Positions 1 to 6,181 of a stretch of 6,549 nucleotides of DNA are shown one piece after another (positions within the stretch are counted from its first letter, which is position 1; each line of letters opens with the position of its first letter). The stretch covers positions 1 through 6,549 of the forward strand of contig JAADFY010000084.1 in assembly GCA_013152625.1 (NCBI GenBank). Reading direction: 5' to 3'. The position numbers and the translations under genes were made by a program. Origin of the DNA: Alphaproteobacteria bacterium (GTDB taxonomy: Bacteria; Pseudomonadota; Alphaproteobacteria; Rhizobiales; Devosiaceae). Below the pieces are notes generated by a model, which made no database searches, was not told the DNA's origin, and saw only the letters and a program-made list of their open reading frames with translations.

Positions 1-390
1 ATCCGGGTCGGCCAGGGGTACAAAAACTGGGGCCGGCACAGCCGCGACAGAAGGTACCGCAGGCGCCTCGATTGTCTGTTCGGCAGCCGGCGATGTCTCA
101 GGCGTTGCCGCCGGTGACGGTGAAGGCAGCGCAACGTCAGCGCTTTCCCCCTCGCCCACCAGAACAGCAATTACCGCATTGACCTTGACCCCTTCGGTGC
201 CCTCCGCCACCAGCAGCCGGCCAATGGTGCCCTCGTCCACGGCTTCGACTTCCATGGTTGCCTTGTCGGTTTCAATTTCCGCGATCACATCCCCCGAAGC
301 CACCTGATCACCCTCCGACACCAGCCATTTCGACAAGGTGCCCTCCTCCATGGTCGGGCTTAACGCCGGCATTAAAATTTCAGTTGGCAT
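1..390 (-). CDS. pdhB: Pyruvate dehydrogenase E1 beta subunit, N-terminal lipoyl domain (partial, 3' end outside window)
   Basis: The first 130 codons are visible and the frame is open to the window edge. Residues 1-80 form a biotinyl/lipoyl domain: it opens MPTEILMPALSPTMEEGTLS, and the lipoylation motif ETDKATMEVEA places the modified lysine at residue 43. Residues 86-130 are an Ala/Pro/Glu/Ser-rich flexible linker. In many alphaproteobacteria the E1-beta subunit of pyruvate dehydrogenase carries such a lipoyl domain before its transketolase-type domains; with PdhA it decarboxylates pyruvate and passes the acetyl group to lipoyl-E2 in the cytoplasm. The catalytic part lies outside the window. 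E2 (PdhC) starts very similarly, so assignment to PdhB rests on its place just after pdhA and is an inference. The ATG is preceded by a modest purine-rich GAAAGA. It starts 30 nt after the 77-aa membrane protein gene, so the genes are probably co-transcribed. Confidence 0.85.
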   Translation of the reverse strand, partial: MPTEILMPALSPTMEEGTLSKWLVSEGDQVASGDVIAEIETDKATMEVEAVDEGTIGRLLVAEGTEGVKVNAVIAVLVGEGESADVALPSPSPAATPETSPAAEQTIEAPAVPSVAAVPAPVFVPLADPD

Positions 391-420
391 AATGGCAATC
401 TTTCGTAATTTTGTTCACCG

Positions 421-654
421 TCAGAAATTTCCCTGATTGGCCCAGTAGAGCGCCCCCATGGCGAACACAACGCTGGCGACCACAAACAGGCGGGCCGCCC
501 AGATCCACCAGGGCAACCGATTGGGGTCCAGTTCGTTGGCCAGTTTGGCCCGCCGGCGGCGCCAGCCGGTAAAATCGGCCCAGACCGCCAGCCAGCCGAA
601 CAGCGCGATGGCGCCCACTACCAGGTCGACATTGGCCGGCTCGAACCCGCTCAT
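421..654 (-). CDS. Small two-helix membrane protein of unknown function
   Basis: I do not recognise this 77-aa protein. It has two hydrophobic stretches, about residues 9-28 and 49-71, both rich in Ala, Val and Trp. They are separated by a short basic polar loop with RRRR at 32-35. By the positive-inside rule the loop is probably cytoplasmic and both termini periplasmic, which is an inference. The start ATG lies 12 nt after the pdhA stop with only a weak purine-rich GATGGA before it, so translation may be coupled to pdhA. The stop is 30 nt before pdhB. The clear membrane-protein composition, the codon frame and the tight fit between two pdh genes argue that it is real. A role in the pyruvate dehydrogenase operon cannot be read from the sequence; it could be a passenger. 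Confidence 0.7.
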   Translation of the reverse strand: MSGFEPANVDLVVGAIALFGWLAVWADFTGWRRRRAKLANELDPNRLPWWIWAARLFVVASVVFAMGALYWANQGNF

Positions 655-666
655 GTTGCACGTCCA

Positions 667-1830
667 TCACGCGACAATATCGGTCCAGAGTTCGGATGGA
701 TCGGGCACCGGGCTCTGGGTGGCAAAATCCGCCGCTTCGGTCACCACTTCGCGCACCCCCTTGTCCACCGCCTTGAGTTCTTCCTCGCTGGCCATCTTGT
801 TGGCCAGCAGGCGCTGTCGCACCATTTCAATCGGGTCCCGCTCGGCCCGCATGCTCTGGACCTCTTCCCTCGAGCGATATTTTGCCGGGTCCGACATGGA
901 GTGGCCGCGATATCTGTAGGTGAGCATTTCAAGAATATAGGGGCCTTCGCCAGACCGCGCATGTTTGATCGCCCGCTCGGCGGCGTCCTTGACCAGACGC
1001 ACATCCATACCGTCCACCTGCTCCCCCGGAATATCAAATGAGCGCCCCCGCTGGGACAGATTGGTGGTTGCGGCCGCCCGCTCCAGGGAAGTGCCCATGG
1101 CATATTTGTTGTTCTCGATAATATAAACCACCGGCAGGCGCCACAACCTGGCCATGTTGAAACTCTCGTAAACCTGCCCCTGATTGGCCGCCCCGTCGCC
1201 AAAATAGGTCAAACTGACGCTGTCCTCACCGCGATATTTGGCAGCAAATGCCAGCCCGGTGCCCAGACTGACCTGAGCGCCGACGATACCGTTACCGCCA
1301 TAAAACCGGTGGTCGGCGGAAAACATATGCATGGAGCCGCCCTTGCCGCCCGAAAGGCCGTCGGCCCGCCCCGTCAACTCCGCCATCACCCCTTTGGGGT
1401 CCATGCCGATCACCAGCATATGCCCGTGATCGCGATAGCCGGTAATTGAAGAATCACCCTCGGTTGAGGCCATGTTGACCCCGGTCACCACCGCTTCCTG
1501 CCCGATATAAAGGTGGCAAAACCCGCCGATCAGGCCCATGCCGTACATCTGTCCCGCTTTTTCCTCAAATCGCCGGATCAGCAACATGTCTTTCAAGGCG
1601 GCAAACTCCTGTTCCCGGGAAAACTGCGGAACATTGGACCCGGTGGACACCGAAGCGCTCCCGGCCGCCCGTGCGGTCTTGGTGGAAACCGGTTTGGCTT
1701 TTGAGCTGGCCGTCTTGGAACTGGCTGTCTTGGAACTGGCCGCATTGACAGCGCCGGTGCGGGGCGCGGCTTCAGCTTTTACCAATTTCGATTTTGCCGG
1801 TTTGGATCCGGTGGATGGTTTTCGGGCCAA
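667..1830 (-). CDS. pdhA: Pyruvate dehydrogenase E1 component alpha subunit
   Basis: This 387-aa protein is the thiamine-diphosphate-binding alpha subunit of pyruvate dehydrogenase E1, which pairs with E1-beta (pdhB, two genes downstream) to decarboxylate pyruvate. The conserved domain runs from about residue 70 to the end. The ThDP/Mg motif starts at GDG (211-213) and ends at ENN (239-241). Other family hallmarks are RRFEEKAGQMYGMGLIGGF (86-104), GYRDHG (131-136), GGKGGSMHMF (161-170) and the loop YRYRGHSMSDPAKYR (305-319). Residues 1-65 are an Ala/Ser/Lys/Thr-rich low-complexity extension, longer than in most homologues, with three ASSK units encoded by a 15-bp tandem repeat. The start is TTG: a clear GGAGG lies 5 nt upstream, and no in-frame ATG lies close upstream. 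The gene begins a probable pdhA-membrane protein-pdhB operon. Confidence 0.96.
   Translation of the reverse strand: MARKPSTGSKPAKSKLVKAEAAPRTGAVNAASSKTASSKTASSKAKPVSTKTARAAGSASVSTGSNVPQFSREQEFAALKDMLLIRRFEEKAGQMYGMGLIGGFCHLYIGQEAVVTGVNMASTEGDSSITGYRDHGHMLVIGMDPKGVMAELTGRADGLSGGKGGSMHMFSADHRFYGGNGIVGAQVSLGTGLAFAAKYRGEDSVSLTYFGDGAANQGQVYESFNMARLWRLPVVYIIENNKYAMGTSLERAAATTNLSQRGRSFDIPGEQVDGMDVRLVKDAAERAIKHARSGEGPYILEMLTYRYRGHSMSDPAKYRSREEVQSMRAERDPIEMVRQRLLANKMASEEELKAVDKGVREVVTEAADFATQSPVPDPSELWTDIVA
1703..1747 (-). repeat. Three-copy 15-bp tandem repeat in the pdhA 5' coding region
   Basis: Three adjacent 15-bp units (1703-1717, 1718-1732, 1733-1747; plus-strand consensus gaactggccgtcttg) differ from one another at one to three positions. 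The length is a multiple of three, so copy-number change keeps the frame. Each unit encodes one step of an ASSKT-type pentapeptide in the disordered PdhA N-terminal extension. This is a likely site of replication-slippage length variation. Confidence 0.85.
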
Positions 1831-1835
1831 TAAAG

Positions 1836-1840
1836 CCTCC
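1836..1840 (-). promoter_or_regulatory. Ribosome binding site deciding the pdhA TTG start
   Basis: The minus strand reads GGAGG, 5 nt before a TTG codon. It is the best Shine-Dalgarno match in the window, and it supports TTG as the pdhA start. The nearest upstream ATG (1868-1870) is out of frame with pdhA. Confidence 0.8.
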
Positions 1841-1879
1841 AGGGCAAATGAAAGAAATCTCGGTTGGCATCAGCGGGTC

Positions 1880-1907
1880 AGTCTAGCCCAAAGCGCGAAA
1901 TGGGCAA
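1880..1907 (-). promoter_or_regulatory. Candidate sigma-70-type promoter for pdhA
   Basis: On the minus strand TTGCCC (plus 1902-1907) and TAGACT (plus 1880-1885) are separated by 16 nt. Each hexamer matches the housekeeping consensus at 4 of 6 positions. The -10-like hexamer ends about 50 nt before the pdhA TTG, so transcription would start near 1872-1875. A very similar GCTTTGG-TAGACTG element precedes the ftsB-like gene. The assignment is by eye only. Confidence 0.4.
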
Positions 1908-1949
1908 ATCCCTGCGTTTGTCGCAATACCGGACCTAACCGACGGAATA

Positions 1950-1962
1950 CATTGATACAATG
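1950..1962. promoter_or_regulatory. Short dyad upstream of pdhA, possible operator
   Basis: CATTG-N3-CAATG is an exact 5-bp inverted repeat in an AT-rich part of the ftsB-pdhA gap, about 40 nt upstream of the candidate -35 hexamer. The position would suit a binding site for a dimeric regulator of pdhA. With 5-bp arms, chance is a serious alternative, and no known regulator site is recognised. Confidence 0.2.
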
Positions 1963-1998
1963 CGCTTAACTGATTTTTAGTTGACGTTAATGTTTAAC

Positions 1999-2325
1999 TT
2001 AATTCAAGTTACCATTGGACAATTGAACGATCACCTGCCCCGGCTTTGCCATGCCCAGCAGCGAGCGGGCCCGCTCGGTCAGAATGTCCGGATCGAGCCG
2101 CGCGGGGTCAAACAGGGCGATCCGCCGTTGAAACCGATCGATCTCAACGTCCAGTGATTTGTCTTTCACCTGCAATTCCACCAGCCGTGCCTGCATGGTG
2201 CGCTGGTTCTCGATTCCGTATCGCCCGGCCAGGGCGTTAAAACCGAGATAGGCCAGCAGGGCCAGCAGCACAGAGGTCAACGCCAGAGCGTTAAAAATAG
2301 ACGGTCGCTTTTGACGGGTGGGCAT
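1999..2325 (-). CDS. ftsB: Septum formation initiator family protein (FtsB/DivIC type)
   Basis: This 108-aa protein has the FtsB/DivIC layout: a short basic cytoplasmic N-terminus (MPTRQKRP), one membrane helix at about residues 11-31, then a periplasmic coiled-coil region at about 40-70. The family-like tail LDPDILTERARSLLGMAKPG (77-96) is followed by VIVQL. FtsB joins FtsL and FtsQ in the inner-membrane divisome and helps activate septal peptidoglycan synthesis. The YG after the membrane helix (36-37) and the location between eno and pdhA are typical of the alphaproteobacterial member. The length matches the family. The ATG has no strong Shine-Dalgarno. It sits alone between gaps of 156 and 168 nt, so it may have its own promoter. 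The family call is solid; strict FtsB orthology is inferred from length and context. Confidence 0.88.
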   Translation of the reverse strand: MPTRQKRPSIFNALALTSVLLALLAYLGFNALAGRYGIENQRTMQARLVELQVKDKSLDVEIDRFQRRIALFDPARLDPDILTERARSLLGMAKPGQVIVQLSNGNLN

Positions 2326-2360
2326 GAAAATTGCCGGAAAAGTTCATTCAACGGACGCCC

Positions 2361-2388
2361 AGTCTATCCAAAGCTGGTTAGCCAAGGG
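2361..2388 (-). promoter_or_regulatory. Weak candidate promoter for the ftsB-like gene
   Basis: A -10-like TAGACT (plus 2361-2366) lies about 36 nt before the ATG, in the context GCTTTGGATAGACTG, which closely resembles the element before pdhA. The -35 is poor: TTGGCT (2380-2385) is only 13 nt away, and a hexamer at standard spacing (2383-2388) matches badly. The call rests on the shared -10 region. Confidence 0.22.
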
Positions 2389-2439
2389 TTACTGCCGGGC
2401 CCCCACCGCGCCGTTCCGGCCAGCGTTCCACCGGGTTCC

Positions 2440-2459
2440 CCTCCCCCCTTGCGGAGAGG
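2440..2459. repeat. REP-like GC-rich palindrome, possible transcript-end hairpin
   Basis: On the minus strand CCTCTCC-GCAAGG-GGGGAGG can fold into a 7-bp stem (one G-T wobble) with a 6-nt loop. It begins 22 nt after the stop of the exported-protein gene. Palindromes of the CCTCCCC-TTGC-GGGAGG kind are, to my recollection, widespread intergenic repeats in Hyphomicrobiales. There is no T-tract after the stem, so it is not a classical intrinsic terminator, though it could protect the mRNA 3' end. Confidence 0.5.
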
Positions 2460-2481
2460 TATCATGGGTTTGGGACTGAAA

Positions 2482-3045
2482 TTAGTTGCGTGGCGGCGGT
2501 GTGATCCCGCTATCTTCGCTCGCCCCTTTGCCAAAACAGACCGTTTCAATCGTGCGCGCGGCATCGGTTGACCCGGCGGCGCTGATTTCAAAGCGGCCGC
2601 TGTTGGTTCCCGCCTCCACCGTGAACGCCACCTCGATGGTCTTTTGGGCATCTAAGATATCATGGACAATATCCGGGATCTGCGACAACCCGGTCCAGTT
2701 GATTGCAACGAAATTCTTGTTGTTGCGCAAGATGTTGGCCGAACCGGTAAAGGCATCCCCGGAATCGGATTTTATGGTCAGGGTCGCACTGCCATCATCG
2801 GAATTGCGCTTGGTGATATTATCGGCCAGGATCAGCGCCAGGGCCGCCTTGCCTGTGTTGGTGCACTGAACGACCAAATCGGCATCATCGTTGATTGTAC
2901 CGCTCATGGTGGCCAGCACGACCCCTTCATTTCCGGTCTGAACCTCGGTTACCCACTGAGCCTGCGCCGGCCCTGTCAAAGCCACCGCCATGGCCGCCCC
3001 CAGCGCCAGCCCGACGCCGCCCCGATTTATTGCCAATACCCACAT
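2482..3045 (-). CDS. Exported protein of unknown function with two cysteines
   Basis: The 187-aa product has a typical Sec signal peptide: a hydrophobic stretch at residues 10-25 and likely cleavage after GPAQA (29), giving a mature protein starting QWVTEV. The mature part looks beta-rich and has just two cysteines (61 and 170), which could form a periplasmic disulfide. A layout of one Cys after an early strand, then a Phe-rich segment, then GST..A.....C near the end loosely recalls TagO/VasI-like secreted proteins; this is a resemblance by eye, not a family call. The tail is PPPRN. The ATG at 3045 is preferred because AGGAG lies 9 nt upstream; a TTG 11 codons earlier would put extra charged residues before the signal peptide. 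It lies 58 nt after eno, so it may be co-transcribed, and a REP-like palindrome follows it. Function unknown. Confidence 0.8.
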   Translation of the reverse strand: MWVLAINRGGVGLALGAAMAVALTGPAQAQWVTEVQTGNEGVVLATMSGTINDDADLVVQCTNTGKAALALILADNITKRNSDDGSATLTIKSDSGDAFTGSANILRNNKNFVAINWTGLSQIPDIVHDILDAQKTIEVAFTVEAGTNSGRFEISAAGSTDAARTIETVCFGKGASEDSGITPPPRN

Positions 3046-3054
3046 TTCCTGTTT

Positions 3055-3059
3055 CTCCT
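3055..3059 (-). promoter_or_regulatory. Ribosome binding site deciding the start of the exported protein
   Basis: The minus strand reads AGGAG, 9 nt before the ATG at 3045. This choice gives a compact signal peptide and is favoured over the upstream TTG at 3078. Confidence 0.6.
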
Positions 3060-3103
3060 GCACGCCCGGTTTTTTCAATTTCCGGTCCCCATATCAACCC
3101 AAA

Positions 3104-4393
3104 CTACCCGTTGTCTTTTTCCGCCCTGAACACACTCCGCCCGGCAAAGCGCCCGGCACTGCCCAGGTTTTCCTCAATGCGAATCAGCTGATTGTATTTT
3201 GCCAACCGCTCGGATCGTGAAAGCGAGCCGATCTTTGTCTGCCCGCAATTCAGGGCAACCACAAGGTCGGCGATGGTGGAATCTTCAGTTTCCCCCGAAC
3301 GGTGGGACATGACCGAACTATAACCCGCCCGATGGGCAGTATCCACCGCATCGATGGTTTCGGTTAAAGTTCCGATCTGGTTGACTTTGATCAGGATCGA
3401 ATTTGCCACACCCATCTCAATTCCCGAGCGCAGCCGCTCCGAGTTGGTCACGAACAGATCGTCCCCCACCAGCTGGCATTTCGAGCCAATGGCATCTGTA
3501 AGGATTTTCCACCCCTCCCAATCATCCTCGTCCATGCCATCTTCAATGGAAACAATGGGATAACGGGAGGAAAGGTCTTCGAGATAGCGCGCGTTCTCGG
3601 TGGAATTCAGGGAAACCCCTTCCCCGGCCATTTCATATTTCGAGTTTTTGAAATATTCCGATGCGGCGCAGTCCAGGGCCAGCACCACATCATCGCCGGG
3701 GGTGCACCCCGCCTTTTCAATGGCTTTGAGAATAAACCCCAGCGCTTCGTCTGTGGAGCTTAAATTAGGGGCGAACCCGCCCTCGTCTCCCACCGATGTC
3801 GAATATCCGTCGGCGGCCAGCATTTTTTTCAGATTGTGAAAAATTTCGCTGCCGATCCGCACCGCGTCGGCAAAATTCGTCGCCCCCACGGGCACGATCA
3901 TGAATTCCTGAATGTCGATGGCATTGTCCGCATGGGCGCCGCCATTGATGATGTTCATCATCGGCACCGGCAGAACATGGGCGTTGGGTCCGCCAAGATA
4001 GCGATAAAGAGGCAGCATGGAGCTTTCCGCCGCCGCTTTGGCCACCGCCAGCGATACCCCGAGAATGGCGTTGGCGCCCAGACGGGATTTGTTCGGGGTG
4101 CCATCAAGCTCGATCATGGTCTGGTCGATGGTGCGCTGGTCGAGGGCATCGAGCCCCACCAGAGCGCCATGGATCTCACCGCCCACATTTTCCACCGCGC
4201 CCAGTACGCCCCGCCCCATGTAGCGGTTGCCACCATCGCGCAGTTCCACCGCCTCATGGGCACCCGTGGAAGCCCCTGAAGGAACCGCGGCCCGGCCAAA
4301 ACTGCCGTCATCCAGGGTGACATCGACTTCGACGGTGGGATTGCCGCGGCTATCAAAAATCTGACGGCCGCTGACATCAATTATGGCGGACAT
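3104..4393 (-). CDS. eno: Enolase (phosphopyruvate hydratase)
   Basis: The 429-aa protein is a complete enolase, converting 2-phosphoglycerate to phosphoenolpyruvate in the cytoplasm; the length is normal. Visible hallmarks are the mobile loop SGASTG (39-44), GDEGGFAPN with the catalytic Glu204, Mg ligands Asp241 (in ALDCA), Glu284 (in SIED) and an Asp of GDD (311-312), the catalytic base Lys336 in LIKVNQIGT, and the signature MSHRSGETED (362-371). The start at MSAIID matches other enolases; the frame is open 27 codons further upstream, but those residues are unlike any enolase N-terminus. The nearest purine-rich site, GGAAGA, is 9 nt before the ATG. The gene lies 111 nt after pyrG and 58 nt before the exported-protein gene, so it is probably part of a longer transcript. 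Confidence 0.98.
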   Translation of the reverse strand: MSAIIDVSGRQIFDSRGNPTVEVDVTLDDGSFGRAAVPSGASTGAHEAVELRDGGNRYMGRGVLGAVENVGGEIHGALVGLDALDQRTIDQTMIELDGTPNKSRLGANAILGVSLAVAKAAAESSMLPLYRYLGGPNAHVLPVPMMNIINGGAHADNAIDIQEFMIVPVGATNFADAVRIGSEIFHNLKKMLAADGYSTSVGDEGGFAPNLSSTDEALGFILKAIEKAGCTPGDDVVLALDCAASEYFKNSKYEMAGEGVSLNSTENARYLEDLSSRYPIVSIEDGMDEDDWEGWKILTDAIGSKCQLVGDDLFVTNSERLRSGIEMGVANSILIKVNQIGTLTETIDAVDTAHRAGYSSVMSHRSGETEDSTIADLVVALNCGQTKIGSLSRSERLAKYNQLIRIEENLGSAGRFAGRSVFRAEKDNG

Positions 4394-4410
4394 GGGGGCA
4401 GGTCTTCCAT
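4381..4410 (-). other. Nine-codon ORF overlapping the eno start (doubtful leader)
   Basis: An ATG at 4410 follows AGGAG and opens a 9-codon frame, MEDLPPCPP, whose stop overlaps codons 3-5 of eno in another frame. Spacing from AGGAG to this ATG is only 2 nt, which is too tight for good initiation. It could be a coupling leader for eno or simply chance. Confidence 0.15.
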
Positions 4411-4435
4411 TTCTCCTCGCCCATCTGGCGCGGAC

Positions 4436-4457
4436 ATCAAGGTAGTCCCGGCTTGAT
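4436..4457. other. Inverted repeat in the pyrG-eno gap
   Basis: ATCAAG and CTTGAT form exact 6-bp arms 10 nt apart, within the 111-nt gap before eno. This could be a weak leader hairpin or a dyad operator. The stem is AT-rich and short, no T-tract follows, and chance is plausible. I see no good promoter or terminator elsewhere in this gap. Confidence 0.2.
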
Positions 4458-4504
4458 AAACCGGTGCGGGGCAAAAATAAAGCGATTGACCTGAGCGGAC
4501 TGGC

Positions 4505-6133
4505 TTAAACCAGCCGGGACTGCTCCACGGCGGCGCTTATGAACGAGGCAAACAGGGGGTGGGGGTCGAACGGCCGGGATTTGAGTTCAGGGTGAAACTG
4601 CACCCCGATAAACCACGGATGATCGGTCCGTTCTATGATTTCCGGCAATTCCCCGTCCGGCGACAGGCCGGAAAACAACAACCCGTTTGTCTCCAGCACC
4701 AGCCGGTACTTCATATTGACCTCAAACCGGTGCCGGTGGCGCTCGGATATCTGCGTGTCGCCGTAAATGTCGGCCACCCGGGAGCCGCGCACCAGCTCGG
4801 CAGGATAGGCGCCCAGCCGCATGGTCGCCCCCTTGTCCGCATTTTCACTCCGCACTTCGCGCCCATCGCCCCGGGCCCACTCGGTCAACAGCCCCACCAC
4901 CGGCTCATTGACCGGGCCGAACTCCGTGGTGCCGGCATCAGGTATTCCGGCGGTATTGCGCGCCGCCTCGATGCACGCCATCTGCATGCCAAAACAAATG
5001 CCGAAAAAAGGCACACCCCGCAGCCGGGCAAACTGGGCCGCTTCGATCTTGCCCGCCGAACCGCGCTCGCCAAAACCGCCCGGCACCAAAATGCCATGGA
5101 CATTTTCCAGATAGGGGGCGGGATCGTCGTGCTCGAAAACCTCCGCATCTATCCATTGCATATTGACCTTGACCCGGTTGGCTATACCCCCGTGGGTCAG
5201 GGCCTCAGACAGGGATTTATACGCATCCAGAAGGCCGGTATATTTGCCGACCACCGCAATATTGACCACACCCTCAGGGTGATGAACAGCCTCGGAAATC
5301 GCCTCCCAGCGCGTCAGATCCGGCGGCGGGGCATCATTTATGCCAAAGGCTGTCAGAACCTCGCCGTCCAGTCCCTCCGCGTGATAGGCCACCGGCACAT
5401 CATAAATGGATTTGACATCCAGCGCCTGAATGACCGCGCTCTCGCGCACATTGCAAAAAAGGCTCAATTTGCGTTTTTCAGAGGCTGGAATGGTTCGGTC
5501 ACAGCGCACAAGTAAAATATCGGGCTGAATGCCGATGGAGCGCAGTTCCTTGACCGAGTGCTGGGTGGGTTTGGTTTTGAGTTCCCCCGCCGCCTTGATA
5601 AACGGCATCAGGGTAAGATGAATATAGATCGCGTCGCCCCGGGGAACCCGATTGCCGAACTGGCGGATCGCCTCGAAAAACGGCAACCCCTCGATATCCC
5701 CGACCGTGCCGCCGATTTCGCACAGCACGAAATCGTATTCCTCGTTGCCTTCCCCGATGAAAGCCATGATCTCGTCGGTGACATGGGGGACAACCTGCAC
5801 CGTGGCCCCCAGAAAATCCCCCCGCCGCTCCTTGGCGATAATGTCGGAATATATCCGCCCGGTGGTAATATTGTCCCGCCCCACCGCCGACCGGCCGGTA
5901 AAGCGCTCATAATGGCCAAGATCGAGATCGGTTTCCGCCCCGTCATCGGTCACGAACACCTCCCCGTGCTGATAGGGGCTCATGGTGCCCGGATCCACAT
6001 TGATATACGGATCGAGTTTGCGCAGGCGGACCGTGTAGCCCCGGGCCTGAAGCAGGGCGCCCAGCGCTGCCGATGCCAACCCCTTGCCAAGCGAAGACAC
6101 CACGCCGCCGGTAATGAAAATATAGCGTGCCAC
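4505..6133 (-). CDS. pyrG: CTP synthase (glutamine-hydrolysing)
   Basis: The complete 542-aa enzyme makes CTP from UTP, ATP and glutamine in the cytoplasm; the length is typical. The N-terminal synthetase domain begins ARYIFITGGVVSSLGKG, with the nucleotide-binding loop SSLGKG at 13-18. It continues with DPYINVDPGTMSPYQHGEVF (41-60) and GGTVGDIEGLPF (141-152). The C-terminal class-I glutaminase domain spans about 290-535: GGFGERG (352-358) near the oxyanion hole, nucleophile Cys380 in GICFGMQ, and His514/Glu516 in FHPE completing the triad. All key residues are present. The start is GTG, with AAGGA 10 nt upstream; the N-terminus matches the family exactly there. It follows secG by 48 nt. In many rhizobia kdsA comes next, but here eno does. 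Confidence 0.98.
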   Translation of the reverse strand: MARYIFITGGVVSSLGKGLASAALGALLQARGYTVRLRKLDPYINVDPGTMSPYQHGEVFVTDDGAETDLDLGHYERFTGRSAVGRDNITTGRIYSDIIAKERRGDFLGATVQVVPHVTDEIMAFIGEGNEEYDFVLCEIGGTVGDIEGLPFFEAIRQFGNRVPRGDAIYIHLTLMPFIKAAGELKTKPTQHSVKELRSIGIQPDILLVRCDRTIPASEKRKLSLFCNVRESAVIQALDVKSIYDVPVAYHAEGLDGEVLTAFGINDAPPPDLTRWEAISEAVHHPEGVVNIAVVGKYTGLLDAYKSLSEALTHGGIANRVKVNMQWIDAEVFEHDDPAPYLENVHGILVPGGFGERGSAGKIEAAQFARLRGVPFFGICFGMQMACIEAARNTAGIPDAGTTEFGPVNEPVVGLLTEWARGDGREVRSENADKGATMRLGAYPAELVRGSRVADIYGDTQISERHRHRFEVNMKYRLVLETNGLLFSGLSPDGELPEIIERTDHPWFIGVQFHPELKSRPFDPHPLFASFISAAVEQSRLV

Positions 6134-6181
6134 CCCGAACCAGTCCTTTGGTTTATGCCATATCCGAGCCGGTTGCCTGGC

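Noticed and set aside
380..667. Minus-strand frame starting MDVQHERV, whose ATG overlaps the pdhA stop (TGATG)
   Set aside because: The overlap is attractive for coupled translation, but the frame is Arg/Gly-rich, resembles no protein and runs past the pdhB start. The alternative frame gives a coherent two-helix membrane protein.
1966..2002. Possible CtrA box (TTAA-N7-TTAA) near the ftsB stop
   Set aside because: Four TTAA motifs are present, but the spacings are 3, 1, 8 and 17 nt and never 7, so the CtrA consensus is not met.
4394..4474. Upstream in-frame extension of enolase by 27 codons
   Set aside because: The extra residues are Arg-rich and unlike any enolase N-terminus; the MSAIID start matches the family.
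4500..4513. Imperfect palindrome over the pyrG stop as a terminator
   Set aside because: The stem is only 4-5 bp with a wobble and no T-tract follows, so it does not support a terminator call.
4559..5515. 318-codon open frame on the plus strand
   Set aside because: It lies wholly antisense to pyrG, whose catalytic motifs are intact. The predicted protein has no recognisable domain; long antisense frames are expected in GC-rich genes.
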